Assembly (NCBI RefSeq): GCF_002112505.1
Contig: NZ_NEHW01000018.1
Coordinates: 51,329 to 115,328 of the forward strand
Length of the DNA stretch: 64,000 bases
Direction: 5' to 3'
From: Pseudomonas sp. R28(2017)
GTDB taxonomy: Bacteria > Pseudomonadota > Gammaproteobacteria > Pseudomonadales > Pseudomonadaceae
Under the pieces are notes generated by a model. It had not been told where the DNA came from. It saw nothing but the letters and a program-made list of their open reading frames with translations, and searched no databases. Position numbers and translations under genes: made by a program. Of this stretch, positions 17,869 to 26,731 are shown piece after piece (position 1 is the stretch's first letter; each line of letters opens with the position of its first letter).

Positions 17869-18019
17869 CGCAGGCTCCGAGCCAGAGAATTTCGATGGCC
17901 CCAGCGTGCGTGGCAATTGTGCAGGCAATGTGCAGAAAGCGTGGAGATTGCCCGGCGAGCCTTGCGGCAGCAGGGCCTGCGCGCTTCAATGTCGGCAAGT
18001 CCAATGTGCCGGCGGTGCC

Positions 18020-19414
18020 ATGAAAGTCAGCCTTTCCCGCAAGTTCTTCATCGCCATGCTCGCGGTGTGCGCGTTCGCCGTGCTGGGCATGGTGTTCGCC
18101 GCCTACCTGAGCCTGAAGTACGGTTTTCTCGGCTACCTCAACCAGCAGGCCGAAGAACGCATGGAGCGCATCGTGCCGCGGGTCGAGCAGGCCTATGCCC
18201 GCAACGGCAGCTGGGACTTCATCCGCCGCGACAAGGACCAATGGTTCGAGCTGCTGCGCCCGGACGATGCCCGGCCGGACAAGACCTTCGACCCCAGCCT
18301 GCTGACCGTCTCGGACCTGACCGGCGCGTTCGTGCGCTTTGCCCTGCTCGATGCCCAGCGCCAGCCGATCATTGGCTACCAGGGCGCCAGCCGCGACATG
18401 CTGCTGCGGCCCATCCACCACCAGGGCCAGGTGGTCGGCTGGATGGCTCTGGCGCCGTTGCAATCGGTGACCAGCGTCGGTGACCGGCGCTTCCAGCTCA
18501 ACCAGCTGCGCTCGAGCCTGCTGATAGGCCTGGCCTGCCTGCTGGCCACGGCGGTGATCGCCTGGTGGCTGAGCCGCGCCCTGTTGCGGCCGATCCGCGA
18601 AGTGGCCAGCGCGACCCATCGCCTGGCGGCGGGGGACTATGCGATCCAGTTGCCGGTGCGTTCGGCCGACGAAGCCGGGCAACTAGCCGGTGACTTCAAC
18701 CGCATGGCCGCCACCCTGGCCAGCAACGAGCGCATGCGCCGCGATTTCATGGCGGATATTTCCCACGAGTTGCGCACCCCGCTGGCGGTGATGCGCGCCG
18801 AGCTGGAAGCCATGGAAGACGGCATTCGCCCGCTCGATGGCAACGCCCTGCGCTCGTTGCAAGGCGAGGTGGGGGCGCTGAGCAAACTGGTCGACGACCT
18901 GTTCGACCTGTCGCTGGCAGAGGTTGGCGGCCCCACCTATCGCCGCGAGCGCATCGACCTGCGGGTGCTGCTGCCGGTGGTGGCCGATGCCTTCCAGGCC
19001 GGTTTTGCCGAGCGTGGCCTGGCATTGCGCCTGGCATTGCCGGAAACACCGCTGTGGGTGCTGGGCGATGAGTCACGCCTGGGCCAGTTGCTGCACAACC
19101 TGCTGGAAAACAGCCGGCGCTATACCGATGCGGGCGGCCACACGGTGCTGCGCGCATTCCAGGACGGCGACCAGGTGCTGGTGCAATGCGAGGACACCGC
19201 CCCCGGCGTGGACAGCGCGTCGCTGGCGCGCCTGTTCGAGCGCTTTTACCGCGCCGAGCGTTCGCGCAACCGTGCCAGTGGCGGCACCGGCCTGGGCCTG
19301 GCAATCTGCCGTGGCATCGCCGAAGTGCACGGTGGCAAGCTGACGGCCAAAGCCTCGGCCCTGGGCGGCTTGCTGTTGTGCCTCACGCTTCCGGCTGCCG
19401 GAGATCAGGCATGA
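18020..19414 (+). CDS. Sensor histidine kinase, BaeS-like
   Basis: A 464-aa membrane kinase. TM1 is at about residues 9-30 (FIAMLAVCAFAVLGMVFAA), with a periplasmic sensor region of about 130 residues. TM2 is at about 158-178 (LLIGLACLLATAVIAWWLS), then HAMP, the H-box FMADISHELRTPLAVM (His249), the N-box LLHNLLENSRRYTD, and G-boxes APGVDS and GGTGLGLAICRGI. The overall layout matches the BaeS envelope-stress kinase. Its stop overlaps the response-regulator start (ATGA). It is divergent from the RND operon, the usual position for a dedicated efflux-control system. Confidence 0.93.
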   Translation: MKVSLSRKFFIAMLAVCAFAVLGMVFAAYLSLKYGFLGYLNQQAEERMERIVPRVEQAYARNGSWDFIRRDKDQWFELLRPDDARPDKTFDPSLLTVSDLTGAFVRFALLDAQRQPIIGYQGASRDMLLRPIHHQGQVVGWMALAPLQSVTSVGDRRFQLNQLRSSLLIGLACLLATAVIAWWLSRALLRPIREVASATHRLAAGDYAIQLPVRSADEAGQLAGDFNRMAATLASNERMRRDFMADISHELRTPLAVMRAELEAMEDGIRPLDGNALRSLQGEVGALSKLVDDLFDLSLAEVGGPTYRRERIDLRVLLPVVADAFQAGFAERGLALRLALPETPLWVLGDESRLGQLLHNLLENSRRYTDAGGHTVLRAFQDGDQVLVQCEDTAPGVDSASLARLFERFYRAERSRNRASGGTGLGLAICRGIAEVHGGKLTAKASALGGLLLCLTLPAAGDQA

Positions 19415-20073
19415 GCCAGATTCTGTTGGTGGAAGATGAACCCAAGCTCGCCGCGCTGGTGGGCGATTACCTGCGCGCCGGTGGCCACCGCGTCGACCAC
19501 CTGGACGACGGCCTGGCGGTGATCCCGGCGATCCGCCAGGGCCAGTACGACCTGATTCTGCTCGACCTGATGCTGCCCGGTCGCGATGGCCTGGATATCT
19601 GCCGCGAGCTGCGCGGCTTCAGCCAGATGCCACTGATCATGATGACCGCCAGGGTCGACGAAATCGACCGCCTGCTGGGCCTGGAGCTGGGCGCCGACGA
19701 CTACATCTGCAAGCCGTTTTCGCCGCGCGAGCTGGTGGCACGGGTCAAGGCCGTGCTGCGCCGTAGCGGCCAGCAGGCGCCGAGCCTGGGGCTGGAGCTC
19801 GACGCCCGTGCGTTCCAGGCCCGCTACAAGGGCGTGGCGCTGGACCTGACGCCGGTAGAGTTCCGCATGCTTGCCGCGTTGGCGGCCCGGCCCGGCCAAG
19901 TGCTGTCTCGCGACCAGCTGATGAACCACATCTACCAGGACCACCGGGTGGTGGCCGACCGTACCGTCGACAGCCATGTGAAGAACCTGCGGCGCAAGCT
20001 CACGGCAGTCACCCCGGGTCACGATCCGTTGCGCTCGGTGTACGGGGTGGGCTACAGCCTGGAGTTCGAATAG
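19411..20073 (+). CDS. OmpR-family response regulator, BaeR-like
   Basis: A 220-aa two-domain regulator. The receiver has acidic pair ED at residues 8-9, phosphoacceptor Asp52 in LILLDLMLPGRDG, the switch Thr in MMTARVDE and Lys in YICKPFSPREL. The C-terminal winged helix has LDLTPVEFRMLAALAARPG, the recognition segment RTVDSHVKNLRRKL, and the VYGVGYSLE wing. Start and kinase stop share ATGA, so the pair is co-translated. Probably activates the divergent pump operon. REP elements follow its stop. Confidence 0.95.
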   Translation: MSQILLVEDEPKLAALVGDYLRAGGHRVDHLDDGLAVIPAIRQGQYDLILLDLMLPGRDGLDICRELRGFSQMPLIMMTARVDEIDRLLGLELGADDYICKPFSPRELVARVKAVLRRSGQQAPSLGLELDARAFQARYKGVALDLTPVEFRMLAALAARPGQVLSRDQLMNHIYQDHRVVADRTVDSHVKNLRRKLTAVTPGHDPLRSVYGVGYSLEFE

Positions 20074-20100
20074 CGCATAGGGGCTGCCTGTACCGGCCTC

Positions 20101-20211
20101 TTCGCGGGCGAGCCCGCTCCCACAGGGATCGCGCCAGTTTTCGGATCTTGAGCAAGACAGCTTTCGTCCTGAGTGTTGCACGGTCATTGTGGGAGCGGGC
20201 TTGCCCGCGAA
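20101..20211. repeat. REP pair (inverted)
   Basis: TTCGCGGGCGAGCCCGCTCC at 20101-20120 and GGAGCGGGCTTGCCCGCGAA at 20192-20211 are inverted REP copies about 70 bp apart. They lie between the response-regulator stop and the convergent MFS gene. Confidence 0.9.
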
Positions 20212-20244
20212 CACGGGCGAAGCCCGTGCCATGCGCGAGGTGAC

Positions 20245-21450
20245 TCAGGCGGTCGCGACAACCGGCAAGGGCGGTTGCTCACGCCGAATGCTGGCCAGCG
20301 GCACCGCCACCAGCAGCAAGGTCAGCACCACTGTCACGCCGATGCCCCAGGCCGCCAGGCTGAAGCCACCCAGCGAAATCAACCCACCGGAAATCGCCGG
20401 GCCCACTGCCAGCCCGAGGCTGAGGAAGCTGCCGGCGGCGGCCACCACGCGGCCTTCGCGGTCCAGCGCTGCGGCCAGGCCGGTCAGGTAGCTGAGGGCG
20501 TAGAAGTAGGTGATGCAGATGGTCATCACACCGGCGGTGTACAGGGCCTTGGAGTGCTCGCCCAGCACATAGCTGAGGCTGGTTGCGCCGGTCAGCAGGA
20601 TCGCCAGGATCACCGGCGTGCTCATGCCGAAGCGCTTGCCGACCATGGCGGCGATCAGCGGCCCGATCAGGCCGACGAACGACTGGAACGACAGCAGCAC
20701 GCCCAGCTCATCACCGCTGTAGCCGACCAGGGTGCCAATCCGCTCGACGAAGGCCCAGCCCATGGTGTCGCGGGCCTGGAACACGAACATCGCCAGCATC
20801 ATGCAGATGGCCGGCAGGCTCAGCAGGATATTGCCCGACGCTTGCTTGCCGGCAGGCACCTGCGGCGCAGGCTCGGCAATCGGTGCGTGTTGGGCCATGA
20901 CCGGGATGGCCAGCAGCATCACCGCCATGGTCGCTGCCATCGCGTAGTACAAACCATGCAGGCCATGGGCGGCCATGACCTTGGCGTAACCCAGCATCAC
21001 CACGATCATCAGCACCACCGACAGCACGTTCATGTGCCCGGCAACCCGGTCCGGGTGTTTGGCGCTGGACACGGCGGCGTTGCCGCAGGCCAGTGCCAGG
21101 CCGGCGCCAATCCCCGCAACGCAGCGTACCGCCGCGAGTGCGTAGAGGCTGTCGATGTTGGCGCTGAGCAGGTTGGCGGCAATCGCCAGCACGGTGCCGA
21201 CAAGCGCCAGCGTGCGCCGTGGTGCGCGGCCCATGAACGGTGCGACCAGCAGCGAGGCGAGCATGGTGAAGCCGAACTCGGCCGACATCAGCAGTCCGGC
21301 CTGGGCTTCGTTGAGTTGCAAATCGTGAATGATGGCGCTGATCAGGTACGGCAAGGCCCACAACCCGAGCAGGCCGACGCCGTAGGCAGATGCGGCGGCG
21401 GAGAACACCAGGCTCCAGCTCTCGGGCAAGCAGTGTTTTATTGTTTTCAT
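20245..21450 (-). CDS. MFS transporter of the amine-catabolism cluster
   Basis: A 401-aa 12-helix major facilitator. The N-half carries APFMGRAPRRTLALVG, a motif-A-like cytoplasmic loop, and RCVAGIGAGLALACGNAAVSS, a motif-B-like helix with Arg. It is the last gene after the haem demethylase, reductase and DmmA-like subunit on the same strand, so it may import the amine or export a product; this is inference from position. An 11-bp palindrome GGGGTAACCCC sits at the ribosome-binding site just before the ATG (21450) and could damp translation. Confidence 0.85.
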   Translation of the reverse strand: MKTIKHCLPESWSLVFSAAASAYGVGLLGLWALPYLISAIIHDLQLNEAQAGLLMSAEFGFTMLASLLVAPFMGRAPRRTLALVGTVLAIAANLLSANIDSLYALAAVRCVAGIGAGLALACGNAAVSSAKHPDRVAGHMNVLSVVLMIVVMLGYAKVMAAHGLHGLYYAMAATMAVMLLAIPVMAQHAPIAEPAPQVPAGKQASGNILLSLPAICMMLAMFVFQARDTMGWAFVERIGTLVGYSGDELGVLLSFQSFVGLIGPLIAAMVGKRFGMSTPVILAILLTGATSLSYVLGEHSKALYTAGVMTICITYFYALSYLTGLAAALDREGRVVAAAGSFLSLGLAVGPAISGGLISLGGFSLAAWGIGVTVVLTLLLVAVPLASIRREQPPLPVVATA

Positions 21451-21489
21451 TGGGGTAACCCCTGAATGGCATGCACACGTTGGGTAGAC

Positions 21490-21510
21490 GCGCGCCGGTG
21501 GCCGGCGCGC
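21490..21510 (-). terminator. GC hairpin between the haem demethylase and MFS genes
   Basis: GCGCGCCGG and CCGGCGCGC make a perfect 9-bp stem with a TGG loop, 12 bp past the demethylase stop. No T-run follows on the minus strand, so it is more likely an attenuator or mRNA-stabilising structure than a strong terminator. It would allow lower expression of the MFS gene. Confidence 0.5.
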
Positions 21511-21522
21511 GCAGGGTACGGG

Positions 21523-22569
21523 TTATTGCTGGCTTTCGTCGACCGGGGTGCCGTCGTCGTACTGCGACAGCCAGCTGACCATGGCATCGCGGTAGCGGGT
21601 GAAGCCCTTGTAGTCGACCAGTTCCTGGTCAAGGTCGCGGATCACCCGGTGCATGCGCTTGGCCCACTGCGGCGCGAACTCGGCCAGCTCCTGCAGGCTG
21701 ACCAGGTAGGTGCGTACCGGGAACAGCACGGCGTTGCTGCGCGGCAAACGGTGCAGCGGTTGCAGCTCGATGCGCAGGTTGACCCGTTCGCCGGCGTTTT
21801 CGGCGGTCACCGTGGTGCGTTCCGGGGCCCAGTCGGGCAGGGTTTCGGCGGAGGTTTCCAGGCGCGGGTCGACGGTGATCGACCAGTTGGTGCGGCGTAC
21901 CGGGTGGCCGGGGCGCAGGCGCAGGAGGAATTTCAGCGCCCGTTGCAGGATGCCCATTTCATGCAGCTTGGGCACCGGGCCGTGGAACTCCATGAAGCTC
22001 ATGCCGAGGTTGAAGCGCAGTGAGTAGTCGGCACGCTGGGTGGCCATGCCAGCGCCCATCACCAGGGTGTCGTCACGCTCTTCGAGCAGAATGAACTCGC
22101 CCTGGGCCTGGCGGGTGATGTACTCCATCGGTTCCATCGGCAGGGTGCTGGCGTCGCCGAAGGTGAAGATCTGGTCGATCTGCAGCGGCCGGTTGATCCA
22201 GTGCCACTGGCTGCCTTTCTTCTCCAGGCTGAAGTGTTCGGGGTAGTCGCGCGAGTACGACTCCATCAGCAGCTCCAGCAGGTCCCACTGGGCTTCCATC
22301 ATGTGCGGCAGGGCGGCGTAGTGCACGCCTGGCTGGCTGTCGAGGGTGTGTGCACGGTGGTGGCACTCGGAAATGTAGTGCTCGTCGATGTCGAATTGCC
22401 CGCGCAGTGCGCCCGTGCCGAACGGCACGTGCGGCTCGACGTTCATCGAGTACATGTACTGGTCTTCCGGATACGGGAAGGGCAGGCGCAGCACGGCTTC
22501 GCGGCTGTTCTTGTAGGTGTGGCCCTGGCCTGCGTCGGCGTAGGTCTCGATCGGCTTGAATACGGTCAT
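21523..22569 (-). CDS. DUF3445 haem-dependent oxidative N-demethylase, catalytic subunit
   Basis: A 348-aa protein of the DUF3445 family. Characterised members are haem-containing subunits that demethylate secondary amines (dimethylamine monooxygenase) with a flavin/Fe-S reductase. Family-like segments are MNVEPHVPFGTGALRGQF, WDLLELLMESYSRDYPE, WHWINRPLQIDQIFTFGD, FNLGMSFMEFHGPVP and RTNWSITVDPRLET. It is soluble, with no signal peptide. It lies 17 bp after the PDR-type reductase gene, so catalytic unit, electron-transfer partner and DmmA-like subunit form one operon. The true amine here is unknown: no dimethylamine- or methylamine-specific genes are adjacent. Confidence 0.87.
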   Translation of the reverse strand: MTVFKPIETYADAGQGHTYKNSREAVLRLPFPYPEDQYMYSMNVEPHVPFGTGALRGQFDIDEHYISECHHRAHTLDSQPGVHYAALPHMMEAQWDLLELLMESYSRDYPEHFSLEKKGSQWHWINRPLQIDQIFTFGDASTLPMEPMEYITRQAQGEFILLEERDDTLVMGAGMATQRADYSLRFNLGMSFMEFHGPVPKLHEMGILQRALKFLLRLRPGHPVRRTNWSITVDPRLETSAETLPDWAPERTTVTAENAGERVNLRIELQPLHRLPRSNAVLFPVRTYLVSLQELAEFAPQWAKRMHRVIRDLDQELVDYKGFTRYRDAMVSWLSQYDDGTPVDESQQ

Positions 22570-22586
22570 GGTGTGGTTTTCCTGTT

Positions 22587-23555
22587 TCAGAGGTCTACGA
22601 CCAGGCGGCTGCAGTTGGCGCGGGATACGCAGGGCATGAATTTGCGCTTGCTCAGCTTGTCTTCCTCGCTGAGCCAGTCATCGCGATGGTCGAGCTCGCC
22701 ATCGATGTCCAGCACTTCGGTTTCGCAGTAGCCGCAGGCACCGCCGCGGCACAGGTAGGGCACCTTGTAGCCGGCCTGTTCGGCGGCCTCGAGCAACGAC
22801 TGTTCGGCCGGCACTTCGAGGGTTACCCCTTGGCGGGCGAGGATGACGCTGAACGGCTGGCCGCTGGAGCCTTGCTCGACAAAGCGCTCGTAGTGGATAT
22901 GGCTGTCGGTCCAGCCCAGCGCATGGGCACTGTCGAGGGTGTCGTCGATCATGCTGTCCGGGCCGCAGACATACACATGGCTGCCCAGCGGGCGGCCTTC
23001 GAGGATGTGCCGGATGTCCATGCGCGCATCGACGCCCTGCACGTACAGGTGCACACGCTCGCCATAGCGAGCCTGCAGCTCCAGGCCCAGGGCGGTGTGC
23101 TCGGGGCCGCGCACGGCCAGGTGCAGCTCGAACGTGGCCTGCTTGAGCAGCAATTCTTCAAGCTGCGAATAGACGGGGGTAATGCCCACGCCGCCGGCAA
23201 TGAACACGTGCTGGCGGGCATGCTTGGCCAGCGGGAACAGGTTGGCGGGCTGCAGGATCTGCAACAGGTCGCCTTCAGCTACCCGGTCATGCAGGTAGCG
23301 CGAACCGCCACGGCCATCGCTGACCCGGCGCACGGCGATCTGGTAGGCGCTGGAGTCGTAGGGCGAGCTCATCAGCGAGTAGGCGTTGCGGTGGATCTTG
23401 TCGCCGTCTTCGACCACCACCACCACGTGGCTGCCGCCAGAAAATGCCGGCAGGTGCTTGCCGGCCGGGTCGACCAGGGTGAAACGGGTGATTTCCGGGG
23501 TGAGCGCTTCGATGCGGGCGACGCGCACGCTGAGGGTGCCGTTGTGGGTGTTCAT
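22587..23555 (-). CDS. PDR/VanB-type flavin and [2Fe-2S] reductase
   Basis: A 322-aa electron-transfer protein. The flavin domain has RNAYSLMSSPYD at about residue 57, the NAD(P)H domain has FIAGGVGITPVYSQL and VYVCGPDSMI, and a C-terminal plant-type ferredoxin domain carries Cys ligands in CRGGACGYCETEV plus a fourth Cys near PCVSRAN. It passes electrons from NAD(P)H to the DUF3445 haem subunit. The ATG (23555) overlaps the stop of the DmmA-like gene by four bases (ATGA), so subunits are made together. Confidence 0.92.
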   Translation of the reverse strand: MNTHNGTLSVRVARIEALTPEITRFTLVDPAGKHLPAFSGGSHVVVVVEDGDKIHRNAYSLMSSPYDSSAYQIAVRRVSDGRGGSRYLHDRVAEGDLLQILQPANLFPLAKHARQHVFIAGGVGITPVYSQLEELLLKQATFELHLAVRGPEHTALGLELQARYGERVHLYVQGVDARMDIRHILEGRPLGSHVYVCGPDSMIDDTLDSAHALGWTDSHIHYERFVEQGSSGQPFSVILARQGVTLEVPAEQSLLEAAEQAGYKVPYLCRGGACGYCETEVLDIDGELDHRDDWLSEEDKLSKRKFMPCVSRANCSRLVVDL

Positions 23556-24157
23556 GTGTCGAGCTCCTCGGCTGCAGGCAGTTCGCCCGGGACTTCGCCA
23601 TCGGCCTTGATGCCCTGGAAGGCGGCCAGGCGGCGGGAATAGTGGTCGCGCACCACCAGGTCGAGCTGGCAACCGGGGCAGCTGAACACACGCTGGGTGA
23701 CGTTCTCGGTGTAGGTGTCGCAGTGTGCGCACCACACGCGGCGGACCAGGGTGCCGCTGTGCTCGCGCAGCACTTCGTCACGGTTCAGGTCGACCGCATT
23801 GGCAGCCTGCATGGCGGTGCCGATGAAGCTTTCCGAACCACTGAGGTACAGGCGCGTACCCATGTGAGCCTGGCCCAGCCGTTCGCGCAGGGCGGTGATC
23901 AGCGCCTGGTTGCTGGGGAACACTTCCAGTCCGGCCGCTTGCGCCGTTTGCAGGGCCTGCAAGTGGTCATGGCCGGAGAACGACTCGGTGGAGTAGAGCA
24001 GGGTGCTGTGCGCGCGCTGCGCGGGGGACATGTCCGCGATCAGGCGCAGCATGGCCGCGCCGCCGCTGCCCTGGCCCGCGATCAGGTGGCGCAGGCCGCC
24101 TGCCATGGGCCGCAGCTGGTCATAGACCGGGCGGCTTTTGATGCCGGTGATAAGCAT
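23552..24157 (-). CDS. Dimethylamine monooxygenase subunit DmmA-like protein
   Basis: A 201-aa protein of the DmmA-like family. The N-terminal region (LRHLIAGQGSGGAAMLRLIADM, TLLYSTESF) resembles a nucleotide-binding or Rossmann-like fold. The C-terminal region holds a zinc-ribbon-like pair CAHC and CPGC about 20 residues apart. Such subunits accompany DUF3445 enzymes; their job is not well established. It is first gene of the coupled three-gene unit and lies 141 bp downstream of the aldehyde dehydrogenase, with a likely promoter between. Confidence 0.85.
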   Translation of the reverse strand: MLITGIKSRPVYDQLRPMAGGLRHLIAGQGSGGAAMLRLIADMSPAQRAHSTLLYSTESFSGHDHLQALQTAQAAGLEVFPSNQALITALRERLGQAHMGTRLYLSGSESFIGTAMQAANAVDLNRDEVLREHSGTLVRRVWCAHCDTYTENVTQRVFSCPGCQLDLVVRDHYSRRLAAFQGIKADGEVPGELPAAEELDT

Positions 24158-24262
24158 GGTGATACACCTCGTAAGCCCGAACCCCCGGCGTGTGCCGGAA
24201 GGTAACGTTGACGGCTGATTTCAGGCTCGGGCACGGGTGAAAGCAGAACCCATGCCATATTG

Positions 24263-24277
24263 CCTATGGTTTTATAT
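24263..24277 (-). promoter_or_regulatory. Candidate operator copy 1 (upstream of the demethylase operon)
   Basis: CCTATGGTTTTATAT lies in an AT-rich patch about 105 bp upstream of the DmmA-like start. It shares ten of fifteen bases, including CCTATG and ATAT, with the site at 25763-25777 before the aldehyde dehydrogenase. Two similar sites before two co-functional units suggest one regulator, most simply the FCD-GntR protein encoded at 25940. Confidence 0.35.
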
Positions 24278-24298
24278 GTTTATGACCAGCGTCGACAA

Positions 24299-25723
24299 TC
24301 AGTGCTTGAACATCACGTGGCGCACGCAGGTGTAGTCTTCCAGGCCGTACATGGACATGTCCTTGCCATAGCCCGATTGCTTCATGCCGCCGTGGGGCAT
24401 TTCGCTGACCAGCATGAAGTGCGTGTTGACCCAGGTGCAGCCATATTGCAGGCGCGCAGCCAGGCGGTTGGCGCGGCCGACGTCACGGGTCCACACCGAA
24501 GAGGCCAGGCCGTAGTCGGAGTCGTTGGCGTAGGCCAGGGCCTTGGCTTCGTCGGTGAACGGGGTGATGCTGACCACCGGGCCAAACACCTCGCGCTGGA
24601 CGATTTCGTCGTCCTGGCGGGCATCGGCCAGCACGGTCGGCTCGAAGAAGAAGCCGTCGCCGGCACCGCGTTGGCCGCCGGTGATCAGGCGGATGTGCGG
24701 CTGGGCCTTGGCGCGTTGGACAAAACCTTCGACACGCTCGAGGTGCTCGCGGGTGATCAGTGGGCCGAGCTCGGTCTGCGGGTCGTCCTGCAGGCCCATG
24801 CGCAGGCTGGCCACGGCTTCGCCCAGCTTGCTGACGAACTGCTCGTAGACGCCTTGCTGGACATACAGGCGGCAGGCCGCCGTGCAGTCCTGGCCGGCGT
24901 TGTAGAAGCCGAACGCCCGGATACCCTCGACGGCGGCATCGATATCGGCGTCGTCGAAGATCAGTACCGGCGCCTTGCCGCCCAGTTCCATGTGAGTGCG
25001 CTTCACGCTGCTGGCGGTGCTGGCGATGATCCGCGCACCGGTGGCCACGGAACCGGTCAGCGACACCAGGCGCACCTTGGGGTGATTGACCAGCGGCTCG
25101 CCGACGCTCGGGCCGCGGCCGAACAGGATATTGACCACCCCGGCAGGGAACAGCTCAGCCATGATCTCGCCCAGCGCCAGGGCGGTCAGCGGGGTTTGCT
25201 CGGAAGGCTTGAGCACCACGCAGTTGCCGGCGGCCAGCGCAGGGGCGAGCTTCCAGGCGACCATCATCAGCGGGTAGTTCCACGGCGCGATGGAGGCGAC
25301 CACGCCCAGCGGGTCACGGCGGATCATCGAGGTGTGGCCGGGCAGGTACTCGCCACCAGCCGAGCCCGACAGGCAACGGCTGGCGCCGGCAAAGAAGCGG
25401 AACACGTCGGCGATGGCCGGTATTTCGTCGTTCAGTGCCGCCTGGTAGGGCTTGCCGCAGTTCTGCGACTCCAGGCGGGCGAGGTTGGCGGCGTCGGCTT
25501 CGATGCGGTCGGCCAGCTTGAGCAGCAGCTGGGCGCGATCCTTGGGTGCGGTCTGCGACCAGCCGGCGAAGGCCTGGTCGGCGGCCTGCACCGCGGCATC
25601 CACCTGGCTGGCGCTGGCTTCGGCGATGTTCACCAGCACCGTGCCTTTGGACGGGTTGTACACGGCGTACGGGCTGCCTTGCCCGTCGACCAACTGGCCG
25701 TTGATCAGGAGTTTGGTTTGCAT
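24299..25723 (-). CDS. patD: Aldehyde dehydrogenase, gamma-aminobutyraldehyde (PatD/YdcW) type
   Basis: A 474-aa NAD-dependent aldehyde dehydrogenase with the length of PatD. Landmarks are VVASIAPWNYPLMMVAWK, LKPSEQTPLTAL, SLTGSVATGARI, the catalytic Glu in MELGGKAPVL and the catalytic Cys in NAGQDCTAACRL. PatD oxidises 4-aminobutanal to GABA in putrescine breakdown, but members vary. In this cluster it most likely oxidises the aldehyde released when the haem enzyme cleaves an N-substituted amine. It faces the GntR gene across a shared promoter region of 216 bp. Confidence 0.85.
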   Translation of the reverse strand: MQTKLLINGQLVDGQGSPYAVYNPSKGTVLVNIAEASASQVDAAVQAADQAFAGWSQTAPKDRAQLLLKLADRIEADAANLARLESQNCGKPYQAALNDEIPAIADVFRFFAGASRCLSGSAGGEYLPGHTSMIRRDPLGVVASIAPWNYPLMMVAWKLAPALAAGNCVVLKPSEQTPLTALALGEIMAELFPAGVVNILFGRGPSVGEPLVNHPKVRLVSLTGSVATGARIIASTASSVKRTHMELGGKAPVLIFDDADIDAAVEGIRAFGFYNAGQDCTAACRLYVQQGVYEQFVSKLGEAVASLRMGLQDDPQTELGPLITREHLERVEGFVQRAKAQPHIRLITGGQRGAGDGFFFEPTVLADARQDDEIVQREVFGPVVSITPFTDEAKALAYANDSDYGLASSVWTRDVGRANRLAARLQYGCTWVNTHFMLVSEMPHGGMKQSGYGKDMSMYGLEDYTCVRHVMFKH

Positions 25724-25762
25724 GGCGGATTCCTTGGTCGGTCTTATTGGTAGAAATCTAAA

Positions 25763-25777
25763 CCTATGAAACCATAT
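25763..25777. promoter_or_regulatory. Candidate operator copy 2 (patD/GntR divergent promoter)
   Basis: CCTATGAAACCATAT lies in the AT-rich part of the divergent intergenic region between patD and the GntR gene. It resembles the site at 24263-24277. Position between regulator and target is typical of an autoregulatory GntR operator. The match is short, so the assignment is tentative. Confidence 0.35.
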
Positions 25778-25939
25778 CTTAATATTTTTAGTTTGCCAAC
25801 CACTGCGAAAAGCCGCTTCCAGGCGGTAGAATGGCCCGTCAATCGGTATCGGGCGCTGGCCCGTTCGCTATAAGATGCGAAACTGAACCTTTTAGCCGGG
25901 GTCCGCGCCAAGCCTGGCAATGCTCGATAGGGAGAGGCA

Positions 25940-26689
25940 ATGACTGCCCTGAATAGTGCTCGTAACACCGCCTTCATCCGGTTGCGCCAGGAAGGGCGGA
26001 CCGATGAAGTGGCGCGCCGCCTGATGGAGGCGATCGAGCTGGGAATGTTCGCTGAAGGGCAGCAACTGCCCAGTGAGTCGGAACTGGCCCTGCAATTGGG
26101 CGTGGCCACGGTGACCTTGCGCGAAGCCCTGGTGGTACTGCGCCAGCGTGGCTTGATCGAAACCCGCCGCGGGCGCAACGGCGGCAGCTTCGTCTGTGCC
26201 CCGGTGGAGCTGCCCGAAGCGCTGCTGCTGCAACGCCTGCGCGAGATGAGCGGCCCCGACCTGCGTGACCTGGGTGATGAACAGACGGCCATTTCCGGCA
26301 CTGCGGCGCGCCTGGCCGCCAAGCGTAGTTCGCCGGAGCAGCAGGCGCGCATCGCCCAGCATATCGAAACCCTCAGCCAGGCCAGTTCGCGCCTGGCCCG
26401 GCACCGCGCCGATGCGCGATTTCATATCGAAGTGGCCGCCGCCGCCCAGTCGCTGCGCCTGACCAGCGCGGAAATGCGCCTGCAGTCGGAAGTCGGCGAG
26501 TTGCTGTGGATGGAGGCCGCCGGCGGCGGTGATGTGACGGTGGTCGAGCACGAGCACCGGGCGATTCTCGAAGCGCTGGTCGCCGGCGATGCGGTGCTGG
26601 CAGGTGCCTTGGCCGAAGCCCACGTCAGCCGTGGCATCAAGCGTCTGATCAGCCTGCGTCTGGAGCTGCTGGCCGACGAGCAGGACTGA
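25940..26689 (+). CDS. FadR-type (FCD) GntR-family regulator
   Basis: A 249-aa regulator. The winged helix lies at residues 20-90 (DEVARRLMEAIELGMFAEGQQLPSESELA, then VTLREALVVLRQRGLIE and a GRNGGSFV wing). An all-helical FCD ligand domain follows, with metal-ligand-like residues in ARFHIEVAAAAQS and VEHEHRAILEALVAGD. The ATG at 25940 follows AGGGAGAG. It is divergent from patD and probably represses the amine locus until an amine or acid product is bound. Confidence 0.9.
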   Translation: MTALNSARNTAFIRLRQEGRTDEVARRLMEAIELGMFAEGQQLPSESELALQLGVATVTLREALVVLRQRGLIETRRGRNGGSFVCAPVELPEALLLQRLREMSGPDLRDLGDEQTAISGTAARLAAKRSSPEQQARIAQHIETLSQASSRLARHRADARFHIEVAAAAQSLRLTSAEMRLQSEVGELLWMEAAGGGDVTVVEHEHRAILEALVAGDAVLAGALAEAHVSRGIKRLISLRLELLADEQD

Positions 26690-26731
26690 GCCGTGCATAA
26701 CAACAAAGCTGTACCTGCGTGAGGTAATGCC

